Part shown: in pieces, positions 32,109 to 42,115 of the stretch | Position numbering within the stretch: position 1 is the stretch's first letter | How the letters are laid out: every line of letters begins with the position of its first letter | Assembly (NCBI GenBank): GCA_009731375.1 | Contig: BJOX01000242.1 | Location: forward strand, 1-55,590 | Origin: Paulinella micropora | Taxonomy: Eukaryota > Cercozoa > Imbricatea > Euglyphida | Direction: 5' to 3' | Length of the DNA stretch: 55,590 bases | The notes under the pieces: generated by a model | The model's input: only the letters and a program-made list of their open reading frames with translations | Told to the model about the DNA's origin: nothing | The model's database searches: none | Translations under genes and position numbers: made by a program

Positions 32109-32210
32109 TTTATTTACATCATTTTTTAATCTACTCAAATCTAGGTAATTAATTAATTTATTTTTTCTCATATTAAAATATATAGGACAACCAAAAACTG
32201 AAAAAACGAA

Positions 32211-33740
32211 ATGCCCACACAACACGGAGGCGAATTAGACTTTTCTAAAACTGACTACATCAGTGCTTCTTATCGTTTGAATAAACTTAACCCGCGAGAA
32301 AGCAGTAATGGAAATGTCACTATTACCTCTGCGGGAGGCCAAGAAAGCACATTTGACCTTATTAGTCGCCCATTTAACTTGGCTAGGTCAGTTCTGCGTT
32401 TTACTTACACTATCCCAGACACGGATACTAAATACAACAAGGCTTATATGGATTACCTTGCTCCTATTAGACAAATTCAACTTCAAACCCGTAGCGGAGT
32501 ATATCTGTGCGATTTGAACTATGTTGGAAATATTACAAAGATGATTTGGAAGCCTGAGACTTCGCTTAAAAACTTTCTCGCACTTGAAAACCACGATGTT
32601 GGCACTGGTGCTGGCTGTATGCTCCAAAAGTGTAATGCTGACAGCAAGATTGATATTGACATTACCGACAGAAAGGCGACTGTTCTTGATGCTAATGTCA
32701 CTGTCGCAGACCTTCAAGCAGATATGGTCAATATGTTTCAACCTCCTTCAACTAATGCCCGCCGTCATAATGATTCTCTCATCGCGGCTGGAACTGGAAC
32801 TCCACTGCCTGTTAATGTGCCTTACAATGAGGCGAAGTATTTTACTGCTGGTGCTTTGGGCGATAATGCTGGTGCTGGTAATATGGCTATTAAAATCAAA
32901 CTTAATCTTGGTATGCTTTACAACACTATTTTCGCCCTTGATAAGACTATTATGTTTCCAGAGATTTTGACGATGTGAATTGTCTGGAACGGCTCTGCGA
33001 AGATTTATTATTCTGGTGCTGACCCGCTAAGTCCTGGTGGCGGTGCTAACATCGCTGCTGGTGCTGAGGATGTTTCTATGAGCAATCTTAACTTGTTTCT
33101 TGCTGTTGAGCAGAACCCTGGTGTCATTCAATCTATTCAAAGCCAGATTGCGGACAGTGGTATGAGTTTTGATATTGATTACCCCTATGTGTATAAGAAT
33201 ACTATTGGAACTGCTAGCGATGGTAAATCAACTGAAAACCAAAACATTATTTTGCGATTTGACCGTGGGCACGGGCAGAGGTTGAAGAAGATTTATCACA
33301 GTGTGTTTCATTCTGTTGAAACTGTAAATACCGTTTATGACAATGATGTAAATGATGAGCGGTCTGCTACGGGTGCTGTTGTTGCTGATGCTAAGAGAAA
33401 GGTAGTCTCGTTTTACACTACCCTTGATGGTGCGAGACAGGAAGAATTTGATGTGAATGTGGCTAACCTTGAAGACTATATGATTATGAAGCCGAGGTTG
33501 GAGGGTAGTGCCTTGATGAATTCTAATGTGTATCAATACAACTGGATTTATGCTAATTGCTGGGACAACAACCGCCCGCTGTGGAGCAAGGATCAGAACG
33601 AGATTAGCGGGCTTGACTTAACTCAGGAACGGCGATGGGAGTTTATTGGAACCTGCCGAAACAAAGTCCATTCTCACTACACTCTAGCTATTACTCAGCG
33701 AACTGTGAGTGTGAAGAAAAATGTAATTACAATTAGTTAA
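32211..33740 (+). pseudogene. Major capsid protein (double jelly roll), one in-frame TGA
   Basis: 509 codons from MPTQHGGELDFSKTDYISAS to VKKNVITIS. The FDLISRPFNLARSVLRFTY and WNCxNN-like YANCWDNNRPLWS parts and the length of about 510 residues fit the major capsid proteins of PLVs. The single disruption is TGA at 32976 in the segment LTM-stop-IVWNGSAKIYY between the two jelly rolls; the frame then continues unbroken. TGG to TGA is the simplest cause. The old element's homologue is split into 18760-19335 and 40398-about 40510. Trimers of this protein form the shell. It sits downstream of ATPase, protease and penton genes and upstream of the conserved virion protein. Confidence 0.9.
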
Positions 33741-33790
33741 GAGGTAATTAATTTTGATAGATTATTTATTTTTTTAATAATATACGAAGA

Positions 33791-35044
33791 ATGAGCCACC
33801 AAAGAAATTTGATAGCACAAAATCCTGACGGCGACTTCGTAAATGTCAAAGTCGGGTATGACGGCCACATTGAAACCAATAATATGAAAACCGCCTTTGG
33901 TGAAGCATTGACCAGCTCATTAACACCAGTATTACAGGAAATATTCCCCTACACAGTTAATACACGGATATGGTCGCTAACTCAAACTGATGCGAAAGTA
34001 TCATTTAATGCGAATATGGCCGAATTGAAAACAGATGCGAAAACTACCGCTAATGCTATAATGGAAAGCAAAAGAAAAATAAAATACAGAACTGGTATGG
34101 GTGTATTAGCTCGCTTCACCGCCTTATGGAATACTGATGAAACTAAGGACTACTATTCATTTATTGGTATTGGCGACACCGCACTACAAAATGGATTCTA
34201 CTTTTACAAAGAAAGGACGGTTGGCTTTAATATCGCACATTGTAAGGGAGGAGCAACCACTCTTTTCGCACAAGCAAACTGGGATGACCCGTGCGATGGA
34301 ACGGGTGATATGCCTCTCTTGGATTGGTCAAAGGGAAATGTATTTCAAATTCAATTTCAATACTTGGGCTTTGGTGCTATAAAGTTTTCAATTGAGAACC
34401 CAACGACTGGTGAGTTCCAACAAGTCCATATGATTAAGTATGCGAATGCCAACGATGGTGTCAGTCTGCGGAATACAACTCTCCCTTTTGTTGCTCGTAT
34501 CAGAAATTATGGTGCTGGAACTGGAATACAAACATTAAAAACTGCGAGTTGTAGTATGTTTATTGAGGGACCCAACACTATTAATACAAGCATATCTAAC
34601 GAAGCGGAAGGAGATGAAAAGGCGAGCACCACTGAAAGCCCAATTCTCAGCATAAAAAATAAGACAACTTTTAACGGTGGTGCGACCAATTATTCAATTG
34701 TTTATCCAACTCTTGTAAGCATATCAAACGAAGACAGTAAGGTTAATATAGTGCGAATTGTGAAAACGACAGGAGCACTTACGGCAGAGAACTTCGTTGA
34801 TATTGATGCCACAACTTCAATCGTATCAAAGGACACCTCTGCGACGGCTCTTGGTGGTGCTACTGTGACGGACGTCATCCTTAAACTTTATGTTAATGCT
34901 ACTTCTAGCCAGCTTATTGACCTGCGAACTTACGACATTCAACTCGCGCCTGGCGAAAATCTAACATTTTTACAAAAGTCTGTATCAACTCTTGCGAATG
35001 GAGGAAATGTGAGTGTTATCGTTAATTTCGTAGAAGACCATTGA
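33791..35044 (+). CDS. Conserved PLV virion protein
   Basis: 417 residues from MSHQRNLIAQNPDGDFVNVK. The N-terminal helix segment (KTAFGEALTSSLTPVLQEIF) is followed by a beta-rich body with YRTGMGVLARFTALW, FIGIGDTALQNGFYF, WSKGNVFQIQFQYLGFGAI and SIENPTTGEFQQVHMIKYAN. I recognise this as a family found in many PLVs and some giant viruses. A carbohydrate-binding or spike-like role is suspected but unproven. It is intact and ends at TGA, at the same point as the decayed copy (17358-18575). That argues that TGA is read as stop here. It lies 50 bp after the capsid gene with its own ATATA box. Confidence 0.8.
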   Translation: MSHQRNLIAQNPDGDFVNVKVGYDGHIETNNMKTAFGEALTSSLTPVLQEIFPYTVNTRIWSLTQTDAKVSFNANMAELKTDAKTTANAIMESKRKIKYRTGMGVLARFTALWNTDETKDYYSFIGIGDTALQNGFYFYKERTVGFNIAHCKGGATTLFAQANWDDPCDGTGDMPLLDWSKGNVFQIQFQYLGFGAIKFSIENPTTGEFQQVHMIKYANANDGVSLRNTTLPFVARIRNYGAGTGIQTLKTASCSMFIEGPNTINTSISNEAEGDEKASTTESPILSIKNKTTFNGGATNYSIVYPTLVSISNEDSKVNIVRIVKTTGALTAENFVDIDATTSIVSKDTSATALGGATVTDVILKLYVNATSSQLIDLRTYDIQLAPGENLTFLQKSVSTLANGGNVSVIVNFVEDH

Positions 35045-35096
35045 TGTGAATATATAATTATTTTTGTAATAATTTTTCTAATATAATAATATAGTA

Positions 35097-35732
35097 ATGT
35101 ATAGTCGTAAGTTGTATATTGTTGGTGGTAGGCGGTTTCTAACAAAAACATCTATCAAATCCTACATAAGAAGAATGATAAACAAATATAACGATGGTGA
35201 AGTGCTGAACCCAGAAGATAGCAATTTCGTGCGAGACCTAATAACCCATCACCCTTGTCTAAAAGATGGCATCATTGATGTTGAAAGTAATTTGACCACG
35301 GGGAGAAAACACTTTCGTGTAGATGGTAAGCCGTTTTCGTGGAATTGTTGTGTTGACCTCATAGGCCTTAGCAAATTAAAAAAAATGGCGAGAGTGATAA
35401 AAGAAGCTAGCAGGAATACGATAAGACCGCAAATACAAGAATATCTTGACATCGTGGCTATTGATGTATTCGTTGAACCCAGATACATATGCGAAATAAG
35501 TGGCGATATATATGAGCGGGTTGATGTCCACGTAGACCACCACTTTGACATAATACAATTCAAAGACATCCTTCAACAATACCTTGAAGTAAATAGAGAA
35601 TTAGAAGTTGAAGACGGTTTATTGAAAGAACCGCATTTTACCAAATTTAGCGACTTCCACAAACAGAAAGCAATACTGCGAATTATAAAAAAAGAAATCA
35701 ATATAAGAGGTAAAATGTATCTCCTACGGTAA
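35097..35732 (+). CDS. DCL/DUF3223-like protein with HNH-like tail
   Basis: 211 residues. The N-terminal half (MINKYNDGEVLNPEDSNFVR, DLITHHPCLKDGI, then KHFRVDGKPFSWNCCVDLIG) follows the DUF3223/DCL pattern, a domain that occurs in plant plastid RNA-processing proteins and in large DNA viruses. The second half (PRYICEISGDIYERVDVHVD, then HHFDIIQFKDILQQYL) has a Cys...VDHH arrangement similar to HNH-type sequences that accompany DCL domains. No further catalytic residues can be assigned. It is intact and faces the minus-strand gene at 35724; the two stops overlap by 9 bases. Confidence 0.65.
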   Translation: MYSRKLYIVGGRRFLTKTSIKSYIRRMINKYNDGEVLNPEDSNFVRDLITHHPCLKDGIIDVESNLTTGRKHFRVDGKPFSWNCCVDLIGLSKLKKMARVIKEASRNTIRPQIQEYLDIVAIDVFVEPRYICEISGDIYERVDVHVDHHFDIIQFKDILQQYLEVNRELEVEDGLLKEPHFTKFSDFHKQKAILRIIKKEINIRGKMYLLR

Positions 35733-35999
35733 ATACCTCTTCAATTCGTCTTTATTTTGGACCCAAGGCTGACGAACTAACCATTCAATATATGGCTTAT
35801 CAATCTTGGCTATGTCTTCTATTTTTTTGCCTTTGTATTTCCCAAAATGAAACAAGTTTGGTTGAGCATTTCTCATTTCTTCAATCGCTTTTATTTCGTC
35901 GTGGATTACCTTTTGAATAAAGTCCAACGAGAAGGATTTTTTTTCGCCTTCAATGGAAAGTTTTTGGAACTTCTCGCACAGTCTTGTAAGGGTAGTCAT
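35724..35999 (-). CDS. GKYKGK-domain small protein
   Basis: 91 residues; I start it at MTTLTRLCEKFQKLSIEGE, because homologues in the old element start at the same words, although an open frame reaches further upstream. The C-terminal half, FHFGKYKGKKIEDIAKIDKP followed by YIEWLVRQPW, is a compact module resembling DUF3820-type domains of phages and viruses. Its role is unknown. In both elements it lies between the virion genes and polymerase B. A lipase gene has been inserted between it and polymerase in this element. Intact. Confidence 0.7.
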   Translation of the reverse strand: MTTLTRLCEKFQKLSIEGEKKSFSLDFIQKVIHDEIKAIEEMRNAQPNLFHFGKYKGKKIEDIAKIDKPYIEWLVRQPWVQNKDELKRYLP

Positions 36000-36065
36000 A
36001 GTAGGGTGTATATAGTAGGCAGTATAAAAAAAATAAAAAATTAAATAATTAATATAGGATACACA

Positions 36066-36750
36066 ATGTCTCAATGGATTGCCTTCGTTAAGGCTTACTC
36101 TGCTAAGCACGGTATAACCTATGGTGAAGCATTGAAAAAGGCTGGCAAGGAATACAGGAAACAAAAAGGCGGTAATGCGGATTTATCAGAAGATGTCTAT
36201 TTGTCTTCGTCGGATAGAAAAGGTGCGGACGGATGGAAACCTGTCGCGAGCAAAGAAAAATCAACCGTATATGAGAAAGATGGCAAAGCTATTGTAGCAT
36301 TTAGAGGTTCGGCAGATAAAAGGGACTTACTCACCGACGTCGCCTTGGTGAAGGGTGTATTGAAAAGAACCCCTAGATATAAAGAAGAACAGAAGTTGGT
36401 TGATGAGGTTATAAAGAAATATGGTAAGGATAATGTAGAGCTAACGGGTCATAGTCTTGGAGGAACGATAGCAAAAGACCTGAGCCGACAGACTGGTGTA
36501 AAGGCCACCACATACAATAAAGGCAGTAGCACAAAAGACCTCATTGAAGGAGTGATTGACTGAGTGGCGGTGAAAGTAAATCCAAAAGGGAAGCGGGCGA
36601 AGACTGCGAAGCTGACCACGAACTACCGAACCGCATTTGACCCCGTATCGTTAATGGGTGCTACGGCGGTAAATACTAAGTTAGTCAAACCAAAAAAAGG
36701 AATTCATACAATCAGGAGCTTCAAAGGTAAAGGAGCCAAAAAAATTTTAT
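36066..36750 (+). pseudogene. Class 3 lipase-like protein, one in-frame TGA
   Basis: It starts MSQWIAFVKAYSAKHGITYG; this N-terminal WxxxVKxY...YGEALKKAGKEYR helix and KGG are common in PLV virion-associated proteins. The alpha/beta hydrolase core has AIVAFRGSADKRDLLTDVA, the nucleophile elbow GHSLGG (near residue 129), AFDPVS (Asp) and KKGIHTIRSF (His). TGA at 36561 splits the gene after EGVID, before the Asp and His, so the current longest product lacks two of three catalytic residues. It may help breach host membranes during entry, an inference from similar enzymes in PLV and parvovirus particles. The end near 36750 meets the polymerase gene stop. It is absent from the old element. Confidence 0.75.
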
Positions 36751-36757
36751 TTATAAT

Positions 36758-39700
36758 TCAACCGCGAATGTGGAAGCCGAGCGGTATGCTGTCGTTATCG
36801 TTAATGAACTTACGACCCGCCCATTTATTCTCATTAAATTGTTTTTTAACATTCGTCATATGTAAAATGCTAAAATGTGGGACTTGTTGTTGTTTGCTGT
36901 TTCTATCAATGTGTATTTTTTTCATTTGGAAATCCTTTACATTTTCAACTGACCCACCTTTGTCCATCTTATCAAATGTGTCATAGTTTAGCTGATTAGC
37001 ATCTAAGCCTTTACCCCTGAAATGGAAATATCTTTTAACTCCATTTTCAGACACTATTTTAACCCCTTTTGAAATATGCTTTAAGTCGTTCTTGGTCATT
37101 CCTTCCGTAAATGCATCCTTCGTCGTAAATTCTAATATATAAAGTTTTGGTGCTATCCACACACCTTTTATTATCTTACATCCATCGCCTAAATCGTCTC
37201 CAATACCACCCAATTTTTTATTACCCATATTCTTTACATACTTGGCACATCTCGCGTGGATTTGTAAGCTGTCTGTGTCGGTGTAGTAGAAATCATCGTC
37301 AATGGTTCTGTTCGGGTTTGCTTCCTTAATATAGTTGAACATAATGCGACGGCTATATGCTAGAATGAATGCACCATAGTGTGAAGGCTTGGTTATGCTA
37401 CTCTCTAATAAGAGTGGATTGCGAGGTAAGCCCGATATGTGTCATAAATCTTTTCCTTGTTGGTCCGTAAATTTAACTATGTCAGTTATTTGGTTGCTAT
37501 TCCAGAATTTCCAGTAATCTTCATTAGTTTGTATATATGTTGTAATAGATGGTATTGGTCTCTGTATCATCTTACCGTATAGACTATTCATAAACAACTT
37601 GGCGAGCAGATATTGCGGGCTACCTTTCTCCGCATTTTCCTTCGCCTTAAACATATCGTCTATGTATTGTTTGAAAACACATTCAGATTTGACTGTGTAG
37701 TATCCTTTATGAATGTGGACCGTATAACCTTCGGCTACCATATCCTCAATATCTACACTCGTCAGCCATTGGTCCTTCATATCTTCTAGTCGCCATTTAA
37801 GAGAACCCATTTTGTCTCGCTGTCCAATTCGCGAATGTAATATGTCTTTTGGTGAGATGTAGTCAAGGTTGTAAATACCGATTTGAAGATTTCGCGGGTC
37901 AAATGGTCCGATTGTTTCCAGTATATCGCCAACCATAAAAAGCTAACAACATCGCTGTTGGATATAAAGATACGACATCCGCATCAACGAGGTAGTCAAT
38001 TATTTCGTCAAAGGTGATTTCTTTTTTCAAAATATCTTTCATACTGCTTAGAAATAAACCGCCTCTTAGATGGGTAAGTCCTTCCGCCTATAATGGCTTT
38101 TCTAAATGCTCTTTCCTGCTCCACCGTTGGAAGTCTCACCTCATATTTACCGTCTACATATTTCTTCCATATGTTAAAAGCGAGACTTGAAGTTGAAATG
38201 TATGAAGTTAAATTGACCTTATGAGTTGAAAATATCGTCGTGTTAAACTTATCGTATAATTCCTTCAAACCCATAACATCGTTTTTAAGATAAGCCAGAC
38301 AGTCCTGCCTCGTCTTGTCGTCCATATCCTCCCACATCTTCGCCCTGTCGTGGTCAAAGTCTCCTTTTAGGATTTCGCATCCCATACTTTCAAGATTTGC
38401 TTTAAGACTTCCTTGGGTATGCTTACACATATCCCACATCTTAACATTTTCAAACTCTAAGCAGATAATAGAGCCGTTATTGATTTTTGAAGACTTAATC
38501 TTAATACCCCTTTTAATTAATTCTTGGTGTATGAAGTAGTGGTCAAAGTTCGCTCCATTAAAACCATTAACATATAGAACGGGCGGTTTGTCCTTTTTAT
38601 CCTTCGGCTCCCATCCTGCTTTTGCCTTCTCGCCTCGTTTAATTAGTTCATCCACGAATTGACTGATACAATCTTTACCAGCTATGTATTTGAAACCCTC
38701 AGACCCCTGAGTATATCCGACTATGTAGCAGTCGTGGATATCGTAGCCGACAGCGATGTTTGTGTTTCTATATGATTCCAAATCGTAATGTAGAATTTGG
38801 TCGTTATTTATTTTTTCTTCTTCTCTAAATTTAGTTATTAAGTGTCTTTTACCATTCTTCTTCAACATAATATCAGCAAACTTTTTTCTGTTAAGATTAC
38901 AGGTATGCTTCTTCAAATATAATTGTAAACAGTCTTCGCACCGCTTCTTAAACTGCTTAACTAATCCGTAATAGTGGTCATTCTCCAAAAAGATTAGTTT
39001 GTCGGGTTCCTGCCCTTCTTCGTTTGTGCTGACTGTTTGCTTCATAATATGGTCAGTTATTTCATAAGTTTTCCCTTAACATATTTTTTCAATATTTCAA
39101 CCGCTATTGAAAATGGTATTGGCGAGTTTGGTGGAAGGTTGAATTCAGCTCGGACGATATTACAGCGGTTCTTGTTCATCGGTTTAATATTTAGAATATC
39201 CTTACATAAGAAGAATAAGCAGTTGTTGTTTTTGCTGGGTGGTGATATTCTTACTCCTTCTTCAACCTTAGTTCTTTTATCTCTCACTCCTTCATAGCAT
39301 CCTCCGCCGTTTTCTTGAACTATGGTTATTTCCACATATCTTATGTTTCTTTCATATCCATTCTCGCTCGCTTCAATGTTGTTTATGTTGAACTCGTTCA
39401 GAGCATCCATAAATACGGTATCGTATTGGCGGAGTTGAAATGAGTTAAAACTTTTCTTTTTTAAATAGTGGTCGTATCGTTCATTAGCAGGAGCGGTGGA
39501 GTATGTTATAGATATATTGACATCCGCATCGTTGGTCATCCCTTCCCTTCTGGCATATCTTATAGCGGGTATCAATACCTTCTCTTCCAAGGTGTCTGTA
39601 TCATAGAAGCTTATGTCTAGCTCCCTAAATTTGAATGTGAGAGAGTTCAGCCGATTATCCCTCCTAACTTCATAATCGTTTGCTCTAAACTCTCGTCTCT

Positions 39701-39875
39701 TCGCTTCCCTTGTCTTAACCTCGCGGAGATTTGCCTCCGTATTACTACGGATGTTAGATAAAAGGTCTTGGCGGTTTCTTTTATCTTTCGTTTCAACCTT
39801 TCTAAGCTTAGCCTTAGCTTGAAGAAGTTGAACATATTGCTTGTTTGGTCTTGGTGGTAGTGGTGGTTTTGACAT
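36758..39875 (-). pseudogene. polB: Protein-primed DNA polymerase B, frameshifted
   Basis: About 1,040 codons from MSKPPLPPRPNKQYVQLLQA to GFHIRG. The N-terminal 270 residues are a PLV-specific region with a coiled coil. Exonuclease motifs follow: HYDLESY, VNGFNGANFDHYF and YLKNDVMGLKELYDKF. The palm has DADVVSLYPTAM, LFMNSLYGKMIQ and YYTDTDSLQ. Insertions typical of protein-primed enzymes (TPR1/TPR2) probably lie between motifs A and B. Breaks: one-base shifts near 39070, 38020 (A run) and 37935 (T run), and TGA at 37442 where the old copy has TGG in LWHISG. All motifs survive. It replicates the linear genome from a terminal protein. No separate terminal protein gene was recognised, so the N-terminal region may provide it. 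Confidence 0.92.
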
Positions 39876-40006
39876 TTTACCGTTATGTATATATTAGGTA
39901 AGATACTTTTTCTAAAAATAATTAATTAATGTTTTTACCGTTATTATATGGGAGCTATTTGTTTAGATGAAAAATAATTTTACCAGATAAAAAAAATTAT
40001 TGGACC

Positions 40007-40204
40007 TTAAACCTGTATCTTACTCAATTTATCTTCCAGCTCTTGTATCTTCTTTTTGTATTCCTCTATGCTTTTGAGTTCTTGCTTTTGCTTTAATGCT
40101 TTTTCTTTTCTTTCCTCCTTCAACCTTTCTTGGTGGTATGCGAGAGCTTTATCGTTATTTCTCTTTCGTCTTGCTTCTCCTTCGTATAGTTTCGGTCTTG
40201 GCAT
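40007..40204 (-). CDS. Small basic coiled-coil protein
   Basis: 65 residues from MPRPKLYEGEARRKRNNDKA. Basic residues 1-35 are followed by EEYKKKIQELEDKLSKIQV, a short leucine-type coiled coil, so the layout resembles a mini bZIP. A homologue in the same place in the old element (12930) shows that it is a core gene of this group. It may regulate transcription or bind the terminus; no experiment-based function is known to me. Intact. Confidence 0.65.
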   Translation of the reverse strand: MPRPKLYEGEARRKRNNDKALAYHQERLKEERKEKALKQKQELKSIEEYKKKIQELEDKLSKIQV

Positions 40205-40271
40205 CTTGTATTATATTATAGTTTATATATTTTTATAAATGTAAAATAATTAATTAAATTATTAATTTTTC

Positions 40272-40397
40272 GCTTCCTTTTTGATTTCCTCTTGATTTCC
40301 TCTTGTTTGTTGATTTTTGGAGATTTGGTCCGAAAGACACTTTTCGGGCTGGTATTTTGCTTGAAAAATACCTGCGCGAAAAGTGTAATCATCTTCT
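40272..40397 (-). repeat. Right terminal inverted repeat
   Basis: Complement of 19336-19462 with about two differences, including the nested hairpin. The repeat ends at ...ATCATCTTCT, followed by the GAGGTT target duplication. Confidence 0.93.
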
Positions 40398-40510
40398 GAG
40401 GTTCGTTTCAACCGCAAGAAACAAGGCAAGATTGGTGACATCAGCAGATACAGCCATATGCATGGTAGCATTTAGTGCGGCAAGATAAGCAGTGCCTACC
40501 ACTTTCACTT
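40398..40510 (-). pseudogene. Major capsid protein, continuation beyond the insertion (old element)
   Basis: On the minus strand this reads TAYLAALNATMHMAVSADVT, then NLALFLAVETNL, and joins NLDAIQSIQ at 19335 in the same frame when one GAGGTT is counted. The young capsid has SMSNLNLFLAVEQNPGVIQS at this point. About 35 codons survive; beyond 40510 the sequence is microsatellite, so the rest of the old element is lost or replaced here. GAGGTT at 40398-40403 is the right target duplication. Confidence 0.88.
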
Positions 40511-40909
40511 CTACTACTACTACCATCACTACCACTACTGCTGCTGCTGCTGTTTTTGCTGCTGCTGCCACCTTTCCATATCATGCATCGTCCCCCTGTT
40601 CTCTCTTTTATTCTTCTCCTCCTTCTTCTTCTTTTACTTTTTCTTCCTCTGCTCCTTTTTCGTCGTCTTCTTCCCCTTCTTTTCCTTCTTTTCCTCCTCC
40701 TCCTCCTCCTCCTCATACTACTACTACTACTACTACTACTACTACACTAATACTAATACTACTACTACTACTACTTCTTCTTTTCTTCTTCTTCTTCTTC
40801 TTCTTCTTCTTCTTCTTCTTCTTCTTCTTCTTCTTCTTCTTCTTCTTCTTCTTCTTCTCCTCTTCCTCCTCCTCCTCCTTCTTCTTCTTCTTCTTCTTCT
40901 TCTTCTTCT

Positions 40910-40944
<35 letters not shown>

Positions 40945-41070
40945 TTCTTCTTCCACAACAACAACAACTACTACTTCTACTACTACTACTGCTACCACCA
41001 CTACCACTACTGCTGCCACCTTTCCTTTTCCTGCATCGTCCCCCTGTCCTCCTCCCTTTTCTTCGTCTTC

Positions 41071-41102
<32 letters not shown>

Positions 41103-41232
41103 CTTCTTCTTCTTCTTCTTCTTCTTCTTCTTTTTCTTCTTTTTCTTCTTTTTCTTCTTTTTCTTCTTCTTCTTCTTCTTCTTCTTCTTCTTCTTCTTCT
41201 TCTTCTTCTTCTTCTTCTTCTTCTTCTTCTTC
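40505..41232. repeat. CTA and TTC microsatellite block
   Basis: Alternating (CTA)n, (TTC)n and TCC-rich patches, with the phrase CACCTTTCC(A/T)...GCATCGTCCCCCTGT at both about 40568 and 41020, so a unit of roughly 450 bp seems to be duplicated. It separates the AT-rich viral DNA from the GC-rich block. No gene. Confidence 0.93.
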
Positions 41233-41239
41233 TGCGCTC

Positions 41240-41558
41240 GATGGCACTCGCTCGAAAGGTCATGCTGGCGTGGAACCGGTGGGGGAAGTGGCCACCTTTG
41301 GAGTTGCCGAGCGGGCCCGTGCACCACATGCCTTCCCGCGCTGAAGGCGCGCTCAAACTGGTCCTGAAACCGCTCGCTGGCGTACCTGAGGAACCGCACC
41401 CATCGCTCCTCCCCGAGGAACACCTTCATGCCCATCCGATCTGCTAGCCGAGATTTTTTCCGCAGCCACCAAGGAGTACCAACGCAGGTTACCCCGGCGC
41501 AAAAAAAGCCTCTGGGACCCAAGAAGTGTGTAGTCACACCTAGGCTCGGGACCAGCAC
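41240..41558 (-). pseudogene. GC-rich gene remnant cut by microsatellite
   Basis: The minus-strand frame includes WWLRKKSRLADRMGMKVFLG, then EERWVRFLRYASERFQDQFE and RAFSAGRHVVHGPARQL, after which it runs into the TTC tract. Composition and helix-like pattern look like real protein, but no family is recognised. The unique sequence at 41559-41650 shows nothing else. Weak call. Confidence 0.3.
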
Positions 41559-41650
41559 CGACCCAAGACCAGCCTGCCGACGATCCCACTACATGTCTGG
41601 TAGCAGCCCCCTCCACGCCAGCCACCTCGAGCGCATGGCGGCCCTGCATC

Positions 41651-42115
41651 TTGATCATGGCTACGAGCTGTTATCAATCTGCAAAGCCTGGAGGCAGGCA
41701 CTGGCCGCTCATCCTGCATAGCAACGAGTTTATTGCGCGGGACGAGACACAGCACGGCCTGTTCGCGTGCCACTTGTACAAGCACCACGTGTCGAACAAG
41801 CTGCAGATGTCGCGCATTTTCCAGATCGTGGCGGGATGTGTCGAGGTCGAACGGAGGTTCATCAGCGAGTCGCTGCCGGTGGCACTGCTGGGTTTGAACG
41901 CGACGCTGATGGAGCGGTACGTCGAGTTCGTGGCTGACGGACTGCTACAGAACTTGGGCCTGAGCGAAAAGCTGTACGGAGTCGCCAAGTGTCCCTTGCC
42001 CTTCATGGAGCAGCTAGGCGTGGTAGGAAAGACTAACTTTTTCGAGAAAAGAGTGAGCGAGTACGCGCGGGCGCCGGCCAAGGAGCCCGAATGGGGCCTA
42101 GACCATGACTTCTAG
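41651..42115 (+). pseudogene. Ribonucleotide reductase small subunit, C-terminal part
   Basis: From about residue 24 the sequence is clearly class I R2: SNEFIARDETQHGLFACHLY (metal ligands Glu and His in the DExxH phrase), VEVERRFISESLPVALLGLN, MERYVEFVADGLLQNLGLS and GKTNFFEKRVSEYAR. It ends WGLDHDF, the acidic tail with terminal Phe that docks on the large subunit. The radical tyrosine and the first four metal ligands are missing because the 5' two thirds are absent, and the first 20 codons do not match the family. R2 makes deoxynucleotides together with R1. Both hosts and giant viruses encode it; the intronless GC-rich setting with fibre genes suggests a viral source. Confidence 0.88.

Larger units (their letters stand above)
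19336..40397. mobile_element. Nearly complete Polinton-like virus, 21,062 bp
   Basis: It is bounded by 126/127-bp terminal inverted repeats and a 6-bp target duplication. It carries rve integrase, protein-primed PolB, packaging ATPase, Ulp1-like protease, penton-like and major capsid proteins, an S74 fibre, a class 3 lipase and about ten smaller genes. The capsid, ATPase and protease genes define a virus, not a plain transposon. Gene order ATPase-protease-minor capsid-major capsid matches Polintons and Mavirus-type virophages (family knowledge). Base composition is much more AT-rich than the 41240-50272 block. The terminal repeats differ at about two positions, so insertion is recent. Most long genes carry one or more one-base disruptions. 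Confidence 0.93.

Noticed and set aside
40713-41558. Lys- or Arg-rich continuation of the minus-strand frame across the TTC tract
   Set aside because: Only the part upstream of the tract looks like protein; the rest is microsatellite translation.
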